Below are positions 11,928-22,688 of a stretch of DNA of 64,000 bases, in pieces. The stretch lies in the NCBI GenBank assembly GCA_903772945.1, contig CAICTM010000080.1:1-64000 (forward strand), in the 5' to 3' direction. The notes under the pieces are model-generated. The model saw only the letters and a program-made list of their open reading frames with translations, was not told where the DNA came from and searched no databases. Both the position numbers and the translations under genes were made by a program. How positions within the stretch are numbered: the first letter of the stretch is position 1; each line of letters opens with the position of its first letter. This stretch comes from Seminavis robusta (lineage: Eukaryota; Bacillariophyta; Bacillariophyceae; Naviculales; Naviculaceae).

Positions 11928-13659
11928 ATGAAGCTCGACGGGTCCTGGAGTAGTGGACCCTCTCCACCAGCCGGTGCTACCATCAGATTCAAAGTGGATC
12001 GAACACAAGGCAGAAAGCTGCAGCCTCCTAGTACCGATGATACTAACAGTCGGTGCGCCTCTGAAGATGATGCGAGCAGTGTGACAAGCTCATCATTCCA
12101 TCCCAAGAAATAAATCCCCTCCCGCGCCGCCGGCAGGTGCGGTTGAAGAAGTTGCTTCTTACGATGCTATAGTTGGAGTTGCATCATGTGAACCAACGAG
12201 ATTTCAGACACCCTACACTGCGGTTCCCAAGCAAGTCGATCGTAGTGTGCAGAACCCTTCCTCTTGGTTCTGGATTGTATTGACAGCCCTCGCCATGTTT
12301 ACTGCTGGATATCTATTCAGAGACCTTTGGTCTGGTTCTCAGAGTGCGCCACCCATCACAACGGAAGACCTCCTTCAGGTATTCAAACAACACAGCCCAA
12401 AAGATCCCTTCTCCATGCTCACCAAGGAAGCTGTGCGTCAGATTGTCAAGGAACAGATCCAGATTACTCCACAAGAAGAAAATGTATGCCCAACAGCAAG
12501 GGAAGATATTCTCCATTTGATCAAGCAGCAAGAGCAAATTGAGGAGACTCTGCAGGAAGTAAAAGTCTCCACAGTCACAACAGATGATATTCTTCAGATC
12601 GTCAAAGAACAGCAAAGTGTATACAGGAGACAAGTGCATGCCTTCCCCCACAAGAAGATTTCCAGGAACCACAAACACCGAACATGCGAACCCAAGATGA
12701 TCTTTTGCAGAATCTTGTGGACAAACAGATTCAAAAGACATTGAAATCAGTGAATCTACTCACCCGGGAAGATGTGCTGCATGCTTGCAATGAACAGATC
12801 AAGATTGCTTTGCAGAAAGAGCAAGAAGATAAAGCCATTGTCTTGATTAATTGAGATCGAAACGGATGCCTCAACCCAAGGAGGAAGCTTTCCTGTGTTT
12901 CTTGCTCTAGCCTTCTTTCTTCTGAAGATTGCCATTGGAAATCGCAATCGTCAGCAAGAGGTGCCCACTGGATCCACACAAGTAGGAGCGATGCCTGAGG
13001 GTCGCTCTGAAACCTCCCCAGCCGCCACGGAAGCCCCTGCAGACAATCCCATCTAGCACACCGACCAATCCACGACAGCCAACGGCCATCTTCAATGGAA
13101 AAACGTGAATCCCCTGTCTTTGGTGGGTGGGAAATACAGGAGCGACACGCTTGACGTGCCTCCTCTCGTGCTCGGTAGGAAGTATCAGTGGACTGTCAAA
13201 TATCTTCTACCTGCCAGGGTTTCCTTTCTTGGGGCCCACGCGTTTGGCTTGGTGTGGTAAGATCTACAAAGTCTCTTGATTTGACAGAGTATTGTGGGTA
13301 TCAAGAGTTGGGGAGTTGATGGTAGTACAGGATGTGAATGGTCGAACGGTCATCGTGAGAAGAATTGGCAGCAACTTGAAGGAGGGGCCGTGTTTGGAGC
13401 CCGATCACAAGTCACCATGACTCTTGATTTATCAGAGAGTAATTTCAACAATAATGGAACCTTGACGGTGTCTGTCAATGGCCGATCAACTATCAAGGCA
13501 ATTACTGGCTTGCGAGGCCATTTACTGGAAGGCAGCAGTTTTATCAAGACAGTTTCCAACTTGTGCGGCAGTCTCAAGAAAGGAAGCATTGAGGGTTACT
13601 ATCCAGCTGCATCGTGCAGTAATGCAAGTGCCCAAGTTGTGGACTTTCGGGTGCTCTAG
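11928..13659 (+). pseudogene. full-length pseudogene of the membrane SPRY-like family
   Basis: This locus aligns from end to end, by eye, with the intact gene at 22689-24299: a start MKLDGSWSSG with the GATIR motif; a first membrane segment (WIVLTALAMFTAGYLFRDLW); repeats of the type TEDLLQV / REDILHLIKQQ / TDDILQIVKEQ / REDVLHACNEQ; a second membrane segment (FPVFLALAFFLLKIAIG); and a SPRY-like domain (VLGRKYQW, VTMTLDLSE, GTLTVSVNG, YYPAASCSNASAQVVDF). The frame breaks at least four times: near 12105 (one base extra compared with the copy at 5674), near 12640, near 12855, and around 13040-13260, where stops fall in each frame. The promoter-proximal leader is kept. It is a decayed paralogue and cannot encode the whole protein as written. 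Confidence 0.8.
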
Positions 13660-14500
13660 CTCCTGGATTGCTGCTGATTTGGTTCGGATCCTGAAGTTTC
13701 GGATTGGCCGTCTCCGCTTTCAAAGTGCAGAAATGCAAGCAGACCCAGATGGTACGCTGATGATTTGAATCTTTCTTGTTACATTGCACACCTCTATTAG
13801 ATATTTATTCTTATTTCTCTGTTAAATGTTACACCCTGGCTGTTGTCGTTTTTCGCTTCAATTGTGGCATCTTGATGGCCACATCGATGGCAATCCGAAG
13901 CACCTTTTGCCAAGTTGCAAAAGCAGAGATGGCCTGTTTGGGCAGTATACGGTGATCGTCTCGTGGTTGTCGGTGTACGCAATTTGTCACATTCTAGGTA
14001 TCAACGCCACCCTTGTCCTCTGGCAATCAAACCGAAACTGACTGGACCGCTTTAACCCCGAAGCCCCCCCCCCCCCAGGAACCTGATCAAATGATGCTTG
14101 CAATTGAGTTATACGTCAGAACGCCTCACGCTCCTAAAACGACCAGCAGCTACACTCACGACAGCTTCGCGGCTCTTTTTGACCCCTTGAAGTCTCAAAC
14201 GCAACGGTAGCTAGCGGGCCCACGTCGTAGTCGGGGAACAGGAACCCCGATCCGTGGCAAATTCCGGAAGCTCGAGAGTTTCTGACGCGGGCATTGTGCG
14301 CCCCTCCTTGACCCGTGGAAACGAACAACATGCCAAGGCAGGCACACGGTGGACACAACCGTTGGCTGCATGGTAGTACTACACTATCGAGAAGCTTGAG
14401 CATACTTGACTGAAGCGGAATCATAGACAAAACGCCTGATCATGGGTGATTCCGATCCCAACCGGGGTTCAAACCGGTAGAGCATTCGTGTCGTGGACCA
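13660..14500. other. intergenic spacer
   Basis: No gene recognised. A run of about 14 C residues lies near 14066-14079. Near 14460 the sequence GGGGTTCAAACC resembles a tRNA B box, but stem pairing fails and no A box precedes it. Short frames here are not supported by any motif. Confidence 0.6.
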
Positions 14501-15159
14501 CAAAGTGTTCACACCACGGCTATATCCTACCTTCTCCGGTTCCAACGAACACAAGAAGAATCAGGCGCACACCTTGAAAGAATTGAGGGTATCCATGCTT
14601 ACCAAGGGAGATGTGCTTGAGATTGTAACGCAGGGTTTGCAAGAAGCCAGTGTCTCCAAGCTTACCACTGAAGATGTTTTCAAGATACTCCATGAACACC
14701 CGAAAACCAAGCAGGCTATGGTGCTTTGTGGTCCTTTTGAATGGAAGAATACTAAATCCAATGTCGTGGAGAATACTGCAGATGGCTGCTGGAAGAGCGA
14801 TTGTCCGGATGTGCCCCCCTTTGTACTTGGTAGAAAGTATCAGTGGGCTGTCTCCACAGGTGAATCATTTAGCTATGTTTGGCTTGGTGTGACGAAATCA
14901 ACACACAATCTTGTTCTTACACAGTACATCGGGGATCAGAAGGATTGTTGGGGCTAGATCCCATGTTACCCTGACTCTTGACTTGTCAGAGGGGAATGAA
15001 GCAAGTGGAACCTTGTCAATCTCTGTCAATGGCCAAGCTACTATCAAGGCAATTACTGGCCTGCGAGCCCACTTGCAAGCAAGCAGTGCTGGTTATCTGC
15101 CAGCTGTGAGTTGCTTACAAGCCAGTGCCAAAATCTTGGATGTTTATGAATTCCATTGA
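14501..15159 (+). pseudogene. 5'-truncated third copy of the membrane SPRY-like family
   Basis: The readable part starts with the repeat region (LTKGDVLEIVTQGLQEASVS, LTTEDVFKILHEH) and runs into the SPRY-like domain (VPPFVLGRKYQWAVSTGE, YVWLGVTKSTHN, QKDCWG). Directly after QKDCWG the frame hits a stop at 14955. In another frame the domain resumes with RSHVTLTLDLSEGN, GTLSISVNGQATIKAITGL and PAVSCLQASAKILDVYEF up to 15159. Compared with the intact gene, about 27 residues (the YGYNGNAW to FRS stretch) are missing, and the out-of-frame deletion explains the stop. The N-terminus and first membrane segment are absent. The SPRY-like part is closer to the 11928 pseudogene (both have STIKAITGL-type words) than to the intact gene. 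Confidence 0.8.
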
Positions 15160-15409
15160 ACGAACGCAATCATTGAATGAAATTTGCGCTGTTGTTGTCG
15201 AAAGTCGACCATGTTGATTCGTTGTGTTGACAGTAGCCATTGCATACCGAGATGGAGGGCGTATGCCTATGCCTTGGTTCTAACTAAAAGTAGCGGAAAA
15301 TTATCTTTATTGTTTATCTTGAGTTGGCTATGGGACAAACGTAGCCAAAATGTTGCCAGGAACTCGTGGCGTGAAGGGTGTGTCGCTGCTATTCCTCTTT
15401 ATATAGGAC

Positions 15410-16603
15410 TCACTCCGTTTTGATGTGTTGTGGCTGTTTGTTGTCGCCTGTGCTGCTGCTGCTGCTGCTATTCCGACCCATGAGTTCGGGTCCAAATTGC
15501 GCCGCCCATCCAATGGTCGCCGAAGGAATGACATCGGTAAAGGGCAACATTTCTTCTGCAAAACTCAAGTATTTGAGTTTGGGAGTGGTGGTTTCGTACA
15601 TGGCCATGATGAGGAGTGTTTGAATGGGTGCCCAAATGACATCCGATGCTTCTCCCATGAATGGCAATAAATAAGAGGAACATCCAATAATGTCAATCAC
15701 GACCGATAATACCAATCGTCCGTACATGTTGTCGGGCACCACCGTTTCAACAAATGTGACGGGTGTCGGACGTGGTCCGACGGGATAGAGGAGTGCTTGA
15801 CCAGGTGTTGAATAAAGACATTTGTTGATTGCGGGTTGAATAAGAGGCATGTACTTGTGTCGTCCTCGTGAGGTACTGAAATAGACCAGGACAAATGCCA
15901 CGGCCAAACACGCTGCCGTGGTCATGAGGAGGGCCGCCAACGGAAACAAGACGGGCAGCGCCAATGCCAAAATTCCTCCCACCAGCGGCGTCAATAGCAG
16001 TGTGGCCAAGAGAGCCGGGATGAATACGAGGCGTTGCGTAACGGTATTGCTAGGTACAATTCGACACACGGTTCGTTCCAAGGCATCCATGAGGGCGAAC
16101 CATCCGTGACCGAATCGCACCAATGCTCGTAGTTCGCGCCGCAATGCGCCTCGTAGTTGTACTTGTAGTTGAATGGTGGGTGTGGTGGTGGGACATGTTG
16201 TCGTGTTGGGATCTAGTGGTTGCGATGGTGGTGATGATTCCAGCTCTAGCACTAAAGTGGCGACCTGATTGACGACCAGATCTTTCATGGCAAATGTGGC
16301 TTGTCGATTGAGGGTTGGATCTTTTTCATATTGGATCGTAAGGACAGCAGATGCTTCGTGGAGCGATTGGAGTGTCTTGGTCTTGATGACGAGTGTATCA
16401 TCCTTATTGGTGGGGTCTGGCTTGGTACATGTACTTGTGCTTGTTGTCTCTCCACAGGCTTCTAGTTGGACACTCCAAGGACTTTCTCTCGAAGGAAGAT
16501 TTTCAATCGAAAGCACGGAAACATGCAGCTCTCCTCCTTTGATGATGGCTGAGCAAGATGACGAAGAAGATTCTGATGTTGATGTTGACGTTGAATTGCT
16601 CAT
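15410..16603 (-). CDS. membrane protein with N-terminal C2-like region
   Basis: One open frame of 397 residues. Residues about 22-125 read as a beta-rich, C2-like domain (GGELHVSVLSIENLPS, then alternating strands to LVLELESS). A basic helix follows (RRELRALVRFGHGW), then a long hydrophobic block of two to three helices (LVFIPALLATLLLTPLVGG, FPLAALLMTTAACLAVAFVL). The C-terminal part contains LVLSVVIDIIGCSSYLLP, DVIWAPIQTLL and FAEEMLPFTDVIPSATIGW. That last pattern of acidic, proline and tryptophan residues recurs in uncharacterised eukaryotic membrane proteins, but I cannot name a function. Inference: a membrane protein that may bind lipid or calcium through the C2-like head. The upstream leader carries a GTTGT repeat (16651-16672). 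It converges on the pseudogene at 14501. Confidence 0.75.
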   Translation of the reverse strand: MSNSTSTSTSESSSSSCSAIIKGGELHVSVLSIENLPSRESPWSVQLEACGETTSTSTCTKPDPTNKDDTLVIKTKTLQSLHEASAVLTIQYEKDPTLNRQATFAMKDLVVNQVATLVLELESSPPSQPLDPNTTTCPTTTPTIQLQVQLRGALRRELRALVRFGHGWFALMDALERTVCRIVPSNTVTQRLVFIPALLATLLLTPLVGGILALALPVLFPLAALLMTTAACLAVAFVLVYFSTSRGRHKYMPLIQPAINKCLYSTPGQALLYPVGPRPTPVTFVETVVPDNMYGRLVLSVVIDIIGCSSYLLPFMGEASDVIWAPIQTLLIMAMYETTTPKLKYLSFAEEMLPFTDVIPSATIGWAAQFGPELMGRNSSSSSSTGDNKQPQHIKTE

Positions 16604-18283
16604 GACTGTTGTCTTGTCTCCTTCTAGCTAGTCTTTTCGGGTTTGTTGTAGTTGTGTTGTGTTGTGTTGTGTTGTTTCTTTTTATATGAACAAAGAAGCA
16701 ACACCGTGGGATCACGTCTTTCTCGTCCTTGGCCGTTGTTCTTTCCAAGGATCCAAGATCCAAGCAAGACGCAGTGCGTGACACCACTCTGAGACACGAA
16801 TCAATCATCAGTCGGTCCCGTCTTTCAGTCGTTCAAAATTGGCCGACGGTCACTGTTACCTCCAACCCTGTCATTGGATTTTCACCGTGGCGTGGAAACA
16901 GCCAACTGAAGCAATCCAAAATGCACCATCAATGGCTGTGTGCTTCGGAGATGCAAAAGTGCAGACAACACTCCTGTTCTGCTGTTGTTGTAATATCATA
17001 GAACCTTCCAAAACTAGCGGTAGTCCACACCCAAATAAATGTAATTCATCCAAGTTGGAGCGGACCCCCTCTCCGCCATGGCTCCAAAGTTCCGCACGAT
17101 CGACCACATCCAACTACTAAGAATCTAAGAACTACACACTTTGAAGTGTACCGTACTAATAGTCAGTAACAGCGTCCCGAGTAGAAGCTAGCTGAGGTAG
17201 ATTCTTCGGGCAGTCAAACGAATTCAATACCGTCGTCTCCTCCGCTTTGTTTTAGAGTCGGGCTTTCTCTTTTTGTCTGTCTGTTCGGGCCCGTGACTTT
17301 CCCACCTCTGTCCTTTAGCCACGTGAAATGGATCGCGTCCAAACTACTACCTACCATAGCAAGCGTACGCTCCGAGTGAATAGAGCGACGGAGGAGGAAG
17401 GGATGCCATACCAAACACCAGCAGTGAGTCGAGTCCAGTGTGACAGCCACCTACCAGCTTTCGTCGAGGTCAACCTGGCAATCCGAGCGATCGTGTCTTA
17501 CCAACTACATAGCTAGGTACGGTACTGCCAATGCAACGGTGCTTTCAAACTCATTCACCATGGAGTTGAGCGGGTTTCGGTACGACGCGATGAAGATGCC
17601 TCGTCAAGGACATGTCGGGGCCATCGCTCATAGTGGACAACATCAACCGCACGGAAGTTCTAATAGCTACATGCGTGGAAACGTTTTTGTGTCCCGACAC
17701 CAAAGCAAGCTGGGTCACTACATCTCTCTCTCTGCTGCAGTACCATTTCGACTCTTTCTTTCGCCTAGCTAGACCACTCCACTCTTCTACAAATGTCATG
17801 CCAAACGGTTTGCTCCAATCAAACGAATGAATGAATGACCCTCCTAACCATATCGACTCGACTGGAATCGAATCGAATCGAATCTCTAACTTGGTCAAGA
17901 CAGAAAGCAGGCTATTTGTACTGTAGCTTCCGTCTTGTCTATGGGGAATGTGCCCAACGTTAACCAGAATCCAGCCCGGTAAAAGGAGGAGCGACTGACC
18001 AAACTGCAAGAGATGGTCAGATACACCGGCGGCTTGTCTGGTGGCATCGAGCAAAGACACCTTTTAAAAGTTTGAATAAATGAAGACTGACAACTCTAGT
18101 AGTTGTTGTTGTTACCTCTACTTGACAGTTTGCCTGACTTGATCCCCCAAAATGCTTCAGAATGAATCTGAAGAATCAAATGTAGTGCGTATAGCTAGCT
18201 GATTTTAAAATTTAGAAAGTGGGTGGTGGGGGGAAAGGTAAAAACAAAATGCAGGAGTGTATTGCAATGATTCATGCAGCTGG
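16604..18283. other. intergenic spacer with AATCG tract
   Basis: No supported gene. A minus-strand frame of about 170 codons at 17551-18060 has no motif, and its composition looks random. A pentanucleotide AATCG tract lies at 17857-17884. Similar tracts recur at 24619 and 47362. The GTTGT repeat next to the start of the C2-like gene is at 16651-16672. Confidence 0.6.
16651..16672 (+). repeat. GTTGT pentanucleotide repeat
   Basis: About four GTTGT units lie in the leader just upstream of the C2-like membrane protein gene (which is read on the other strand). Confidence 0.75.
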
Positions 18284-19318
18284 CTACAGGGAAAAGGATG
18301 CCTCATTGGCATATCTTCTTTGAAGAGCCAATGTGATCCGCATCAAGATCCTTTCATTAGCAGCTTCCATGGAAGGAATGAAGAAAATGTTGTCCAATCT
18401 CCCTGCCTCTGAGACCAAACCAAACTCATAGTTCTCATGAAACTCTGGTGGAGATATTCTCTTGACCATGGACATGAGCACATTGATGAATACACCACTG
18501 TTAAAGAAGTTGACACTGCCCCATTTCATGGGATAGGCAGATCCAATCTCTTGGAACAGCGTCGTGAAAAAGCGAAGGTTCATGTTCTTCTTCCAGTCAA
18601 AACCATCACATTCCAAAGCAAGTGTGGCGCCATGTCGTATAGCTTGGAAATCTGGGTTGAGAGCATTTTGTGAATGGTAATTTGTAGCTAACCAAGTCTC
18701 AACAGCACCTGGTGTAGAGAACAGCTTTGCAGTGTAGAATTTGGTCAGATCCATGGCTGCCACATAGCGACCAGTGGCATAGTTGAAGGAAAAGGACAAT
18801 GAAAAGCCAGGGAAGAGCTTTATGAATTCATGAACAAAAAAACATCCACTTGAGGTAGTCTCCGTAATTCCATATTCCTGCCGGAACGCCTGCAGATGAC
18901 GTGCCCTATCCAGAACATTGTCAATATCCGGACCTTTTTCAATCAGAGCCAACTGCACATACCAAAAGTCAGAGAGGTTAGTGATCTCAGAGTCCTTTTC
19001 AATAGCCTCCTTGACTGTTTGAGCCCATTGGCGTTCCTGCTTTGACAGCTCCATGCGGCCGGTATCGAATGGGCCCAATATCCGTGTATTGATGGTTCGA
19101 GACGGTCTCGGTCTTCGATTTGCATTAGGCACAGCATCGTTTCGGTTGTTTTCCTGCGCCACGGCGGCAGCTTGTGATTCGACACCATTGGGTGCTACCG
19201 GTTCCTCCTCAGGTCGAATCGGTCGATCATTGTTGTTGTCCATCCTTACAACAACCATGGCCAATTGGTTGGCGAGATGTGTGTTGTGAGGTTTGAGATG
19301 GTACCAGTACTGGTTCAT
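18284..19318 (-). CDS. Sec14-like (CRAL-TRIO) domain protein
   Basis: About 344 residues from the first in-frame ATG at 19318. Later ATGs at 19258 and 19243 have better sequence context, and the last one begins MDNNNDRPIRPEEE. After a low-complexity acidic and Asn-rich head, residues about 90-130 form a helical stretch. The core follows with FVHEFIKLFPGFS, VAAMDLTKFYTAKLF, GATLALECDGFDWKKNM, EIGSAYPMKWGSVNFFNSG and VLMSMVKRISPPEFHENYEFG. That order (a strand ending in D-x-x-x, a helix, then YP-x-x-x-x-x-x-x-F-N) is the CRAL-TRIO fold, which carries a lipid such as a phosphoinositide in its pocket. The lipid partner cannot be told from sequence. No membrane segment or signal peptide, so it is likely cytosolic. 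Confidence 0.6.
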   Translation of the reverse strand: MNQYWYHLKPHNTHLANQLAMVVVRMDNNNDRPIRPEEEPVAPNGVESQAAAVAQENNRNDAVPNANRRPRPSRTINTRILGPFDTGRMELSKQERQWAQTVKEAIEKDSEITNLSDFWYVQLALIEKGPDIDNVLDRARHLQAFRQEYGITETTSSGCFFVHEFIKLFPGFSLSFSFNYATGRYVAAMDLTKFYTAKLFSTPGAVETWLATNYHSQNALNPDFQAIRHGATLALECDGFDWKKNMNLRFFTTLFQEIGSAYPMKWGSVNFFNSGVFINVLMSMVKRISPPEFHENYEFGLVSEAGRLDNIFFIPSMEAANERILMRITLALQRRYANEASFSL

Positions 19319-20789
19319 CAGTCCAGCTAGCACCGGTAGTGTCGGTGATGTCGACGAAGAGAATAGAATTTAGAATTCTATTTTAATTAAGGCTACGTGC
19401 CACTACCCTAAACCGATAACCCCCACAAACATTGAGGCGGAGAGTGTCGGTGATGTCGACGATGGTGAGGATTGAGGATGTTCTGTGTTCGCGCTGCCGA
19501 GTCATTATCAGAAGTGGACTGAGGATGAGTCATCGGAGCCCGCCGGAGCTCATCGGAGGGTTCTTTTGTGACAGAAAGGAGGACTCTCATTTCTTCTTAC
19601 TTATAGGAGCGCCTATGTGACGTTCATTGCAAAACTGGAAAGCCTTTCGCCTGGCACCTTTTCCTGTTGGCAACGGCGGTTTCAGGAGGAAGTTCTGTCT
19701 ACAACCTTTCAGAATGATCCACCACCGAGCCTTTGCTAAACTAACACACCGTGGATATGGTAGGTGGAGAATCTTCTTTATGATAGACTAGTGGGCGGAG
19801 TAAATAGCATAGCAAGACTTGCTAGAAGGGGCTAGAGTACATGTACGCTGTTCCTGGTATCCGCTGGATTCATCTAGCTAGCTAGCTATTAGCAAGCTGT
19901 CTGAATGAATGAATAATGTTGGACCCTGGAAGTAAACATGGTTGAATAAAAGAGTGGTTACTATGGCTTAGAGGGAACTAGTCTAGGGTGAGGATGGGGT
20001 GCAGGGAGAGAGAGCAGGAGGCACAAACACAAGCCGAGCAATCGATCGAGTGAGCAGAGCAGCAGCAAAACCAAAGGGGGAGGGAAGCTGCCCGGGAGAG
20101 TGCTATGCTCAACCTGGCAGAGATGAAAGAGCCAACAACAGGTCCAGAGTACCGTAGGGCTTGGACCACTTCTTGTGAGCCAAAAGCTGGGAAAGCCGTT
20201 GCATGGTTGAAAAAGCATTCAAAAGTTGGGGGAGCAGAGGAGCAGGCGTGGGGAAGAAGTAGCTAGACTTTTGCGTGCTGATACGGTCGGTAGGTATCAT
20301 AGAATCTCGAAGCAACGGCGACAGCCTCCGATGTCGCTTCGAGGCAGACGGAGGATCGATGAGTTGCTTGTTACCTGTTTTGTATTTCGATGACGAGATA
20401 TATCTGGAGCAAAATACTACAACATGTAGGATATTATCATTGGCGGTCTAGCCATCTGCATTGGAGGGCGATCCAAATCCATTTCTCGTGGGTGCCTAAA
20501 TGGTCTTGTAGGATGTTGTTGTTCGACCTGACCGGGCAGACTTGGAAATAAATATTCAAGCTGTCCCAGTTCCGAGAGTCTTTTGATGAAATTGAATCAA
20601 ATCAAATCAAGTCAACACGAGAGCGTATCTTGAAGGGATCTTTTTTAAAAAGCTTTGTACCGCGAGGGGCGACACGGTGTGTATATCATAGGATACCGCG
20701 GAAAAAGTCGCTCAATCCTGAGAGACGAACAGCATCAGTTCAGTTAGTTGGTTGTTCCAAAGAAGAACATCAATCATAGATAGAAGGAT

Positions 20790-20823
<34 letters not shown>

Positions 20824-21063
20824 TTTTTGGACGTCACTCCTATCTACGGCACCGTATACGTGGATTGTCATGAGCCATGCATTTCAATATTCCGTTTTGT
20901 CTGTGTGATGCTCCAACATGATCCAAATGATTAATCTTCTCCAAAAAGGGGGTTGCTGCGGCGTGATAATTGCTCCCCTTTGAATTGAAAATACATTTTT
21001 GTTTCTTTTTGCGGTTTTGGATTGTTGTTGTCGTCGTCGTTGCTCGAGTAGCTTGTTGCTGTC
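19319..21063. other. intergenic spacer with simple repeats
   Basis: No gene supported. A 19-base direct repeat (GTGTCGGTGATGTCGACGA) lies at 19339-19357 and 19443-19461. Between the copies is a small palindrome, AATAGAATT and its complement, near 19363-19382. An ACT trinucleotide tract runs at 20791-20821. TAGC tracts lie near 19876. Short frames on both strands lack motifs. Confidence 0.6.
20791..20821 (+). repeat. ACT microsatellite
   Basis: Ten perfect ACT units in the spacer between the Sec14-like and EF-hand genes. Confidence 0.9.
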
Positions 21064-22008
21064 TCATTCGGTTTTTTTGGCTTTAATCTTGTCTGTCATG
21101 GCTCCTAGTTCCGTCTTTTTCTTGATTGCTTCATCTTTAATCTTTTGCTTCATGGCTTCTAGTTTCTTGAGCATATTCCCTTCGGCCGCAACCTGATAAA
21201 AGTCATCAATGGCTTGGAATACAATGGGAAATGCGACAAAAAAGACGACCTTGCCAATAAGATCTTCCGCTAGTGTATCCCAATCAAATAAATTGTCAAT
21301 AAACGGATGTTTGCTAATGGGATCTTGCACGGCATGTCGAATGGCTTGAAACCAAACCGTGCCTTGTACCATGTACGCCAATACCGCCACAATGCCCTTG
21401 GCGCCAATGGGAGAGACAAACAGCAAGAGGGCAAAATACAAGAGGACTCGTGAAAAGATACTCCCACACGTCACTACCAAAATCGTGGCAAATTCTTGTT
21501 CGTCAATCGAGCCTGAATTGTCCGCATCCGAAGCATCAAACAACTTGTCCACAGTAGCGCGGGTGGCGGGCTGTTATCAAAATACAATAGAATAGAAGCA
21601 GGGTAGAAGGTAAGAATAGACAATGGAAGCGTGGAAGAATTTGGTGGCGAATTCTGGACTTACGAAACAAGCGGCTGCTCCAGCGTACTCTGCAACGAAG
21701 AAAGAACAAAACTAAGTGAGCACAGCCACCAGCAAAACACTATAACATCAGTCAATTCAGTCATTCAGTCAGTCAATCCATGTTTTCTACTCACTGGCAA
21801 TGTATAGATGAACGAGTAGGACTCCCGTGTAAAGTTCGTCTTTGCCAATTTCGCCACTCTTGTCGTCGTCACAAATGGAAAAGGCCCACTTGACCATACT
21901 CTTGAACATTTTCGAACGGGTAAACATGTTGCCCGTCTGGACGACCTCCTCCTCGCTTGGGGTTGCAGCGGATGTGGGGGTTGTCGTTGTGCTTGTTGTC
22001 TCGCTCAT
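21064..22008 (-). CDS. EF-hand membrane protein, three exons
   Basis: Exons 22008-21795, 21689-21664 (26 bases) and 21570-21064 join in phase through GT-AG introns to give about 248 residues. The middle micro-exon encodes only YAGAAACF plus the split codon. Two canonical EF-hand loops are present: CDDDKSGEIGKDEL in exon 1 and SDADNSGSIDEQEF in exon 3. Both have the D-x-D-x-S-G-x-I-x-x-x-E pattern, so both should bind calcium. Hydrophobic helices follow each loop (GVLLVHLYIA; VLLYFALLLFVSP; IVAVLAYMVQG; VVFFVAFPIVF), then a lysine-rich coiled tail (EAMKQKIKDEAIKKK). The role is unknown; a calcium-responsive membrane protein is a reasonable inference. The Thr-rich start MSETTSTTTT comes directly after the leader. 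Confidence 0.8.
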
Positions 22009-22688
22009 GGTGGTCCAGTGGTTTGGTCGATGGATGGTGTTGTTGGACGGATGAAATACGGTAGGAAGGATAGCTACAGCAAATGAGTTTGGTCGAGGAT
22101 CCGTTGCGGTTCTTCCTTGAAGAATTTGGATCTTTGCCTGGATCTTTCCAGAAGACAGCCAGTCTGCAGGGTCCCGGTACAATAGCTCTCTTCCGAACCT
22201 TGGAGCCCCACCATGCATGTACCGTACTTGCAGGCATGCAGGCCAATCTTTGAGGCCAAGAAAGCTCCTACTGGTACGGCAATGAACCACCTTGCACCAC
22301 CCCCACCCTGCACGGTCGACGGGGGTAAGAGTAGGCGAATTGCGTGAGTAGGTGGATTATCTATGGAAGCGAGCAAGGGCCAGATTGAGCTAAGAAGAGT
22401 GGAAAGTCAGGACTATATAGGTCCATGGGTTCAGGGGCGAGAAATCAATTGAGGACCACTACAGGGGCCAAAGCAATAAAAACAGCAGAGCCAATAAAAA
22501 GCATAGCAGACTCGACCCATGAGCTACCATACAGTCTTACTTGTAAGCAGTGACAATTACATACTAAACAGCTAGATTCTTTTAGGCTATACCGGTATGG
22601 TAGTATTCTGAAACACAATACAAAGTGTCAAATAATGGAAAGGGTACCAGAGCACATCTCGCAGCAATAATCAAGTATCATCATACAG
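22009..22688. other. intergenic, upstream of EF-hand gene
   Basis: Non-coding by my reading. It holds the promoter side of the EF-hand gene and the 3' flank of the SPRY-like gene beyond 22689. No repeat or motif stands out. Confidence 0.5.

Noticed and set aside
14455-14485. tRNA-like B box GGGGTTCAAACC
   Set aside because: The T-stem does not pair over five bases and there is no A box or acceptor stem upstream.
17551-18060. 170-codon minus-strand frame
   Set aside because: No motif, includes the AATCG simple tract, and a random-looking composition.
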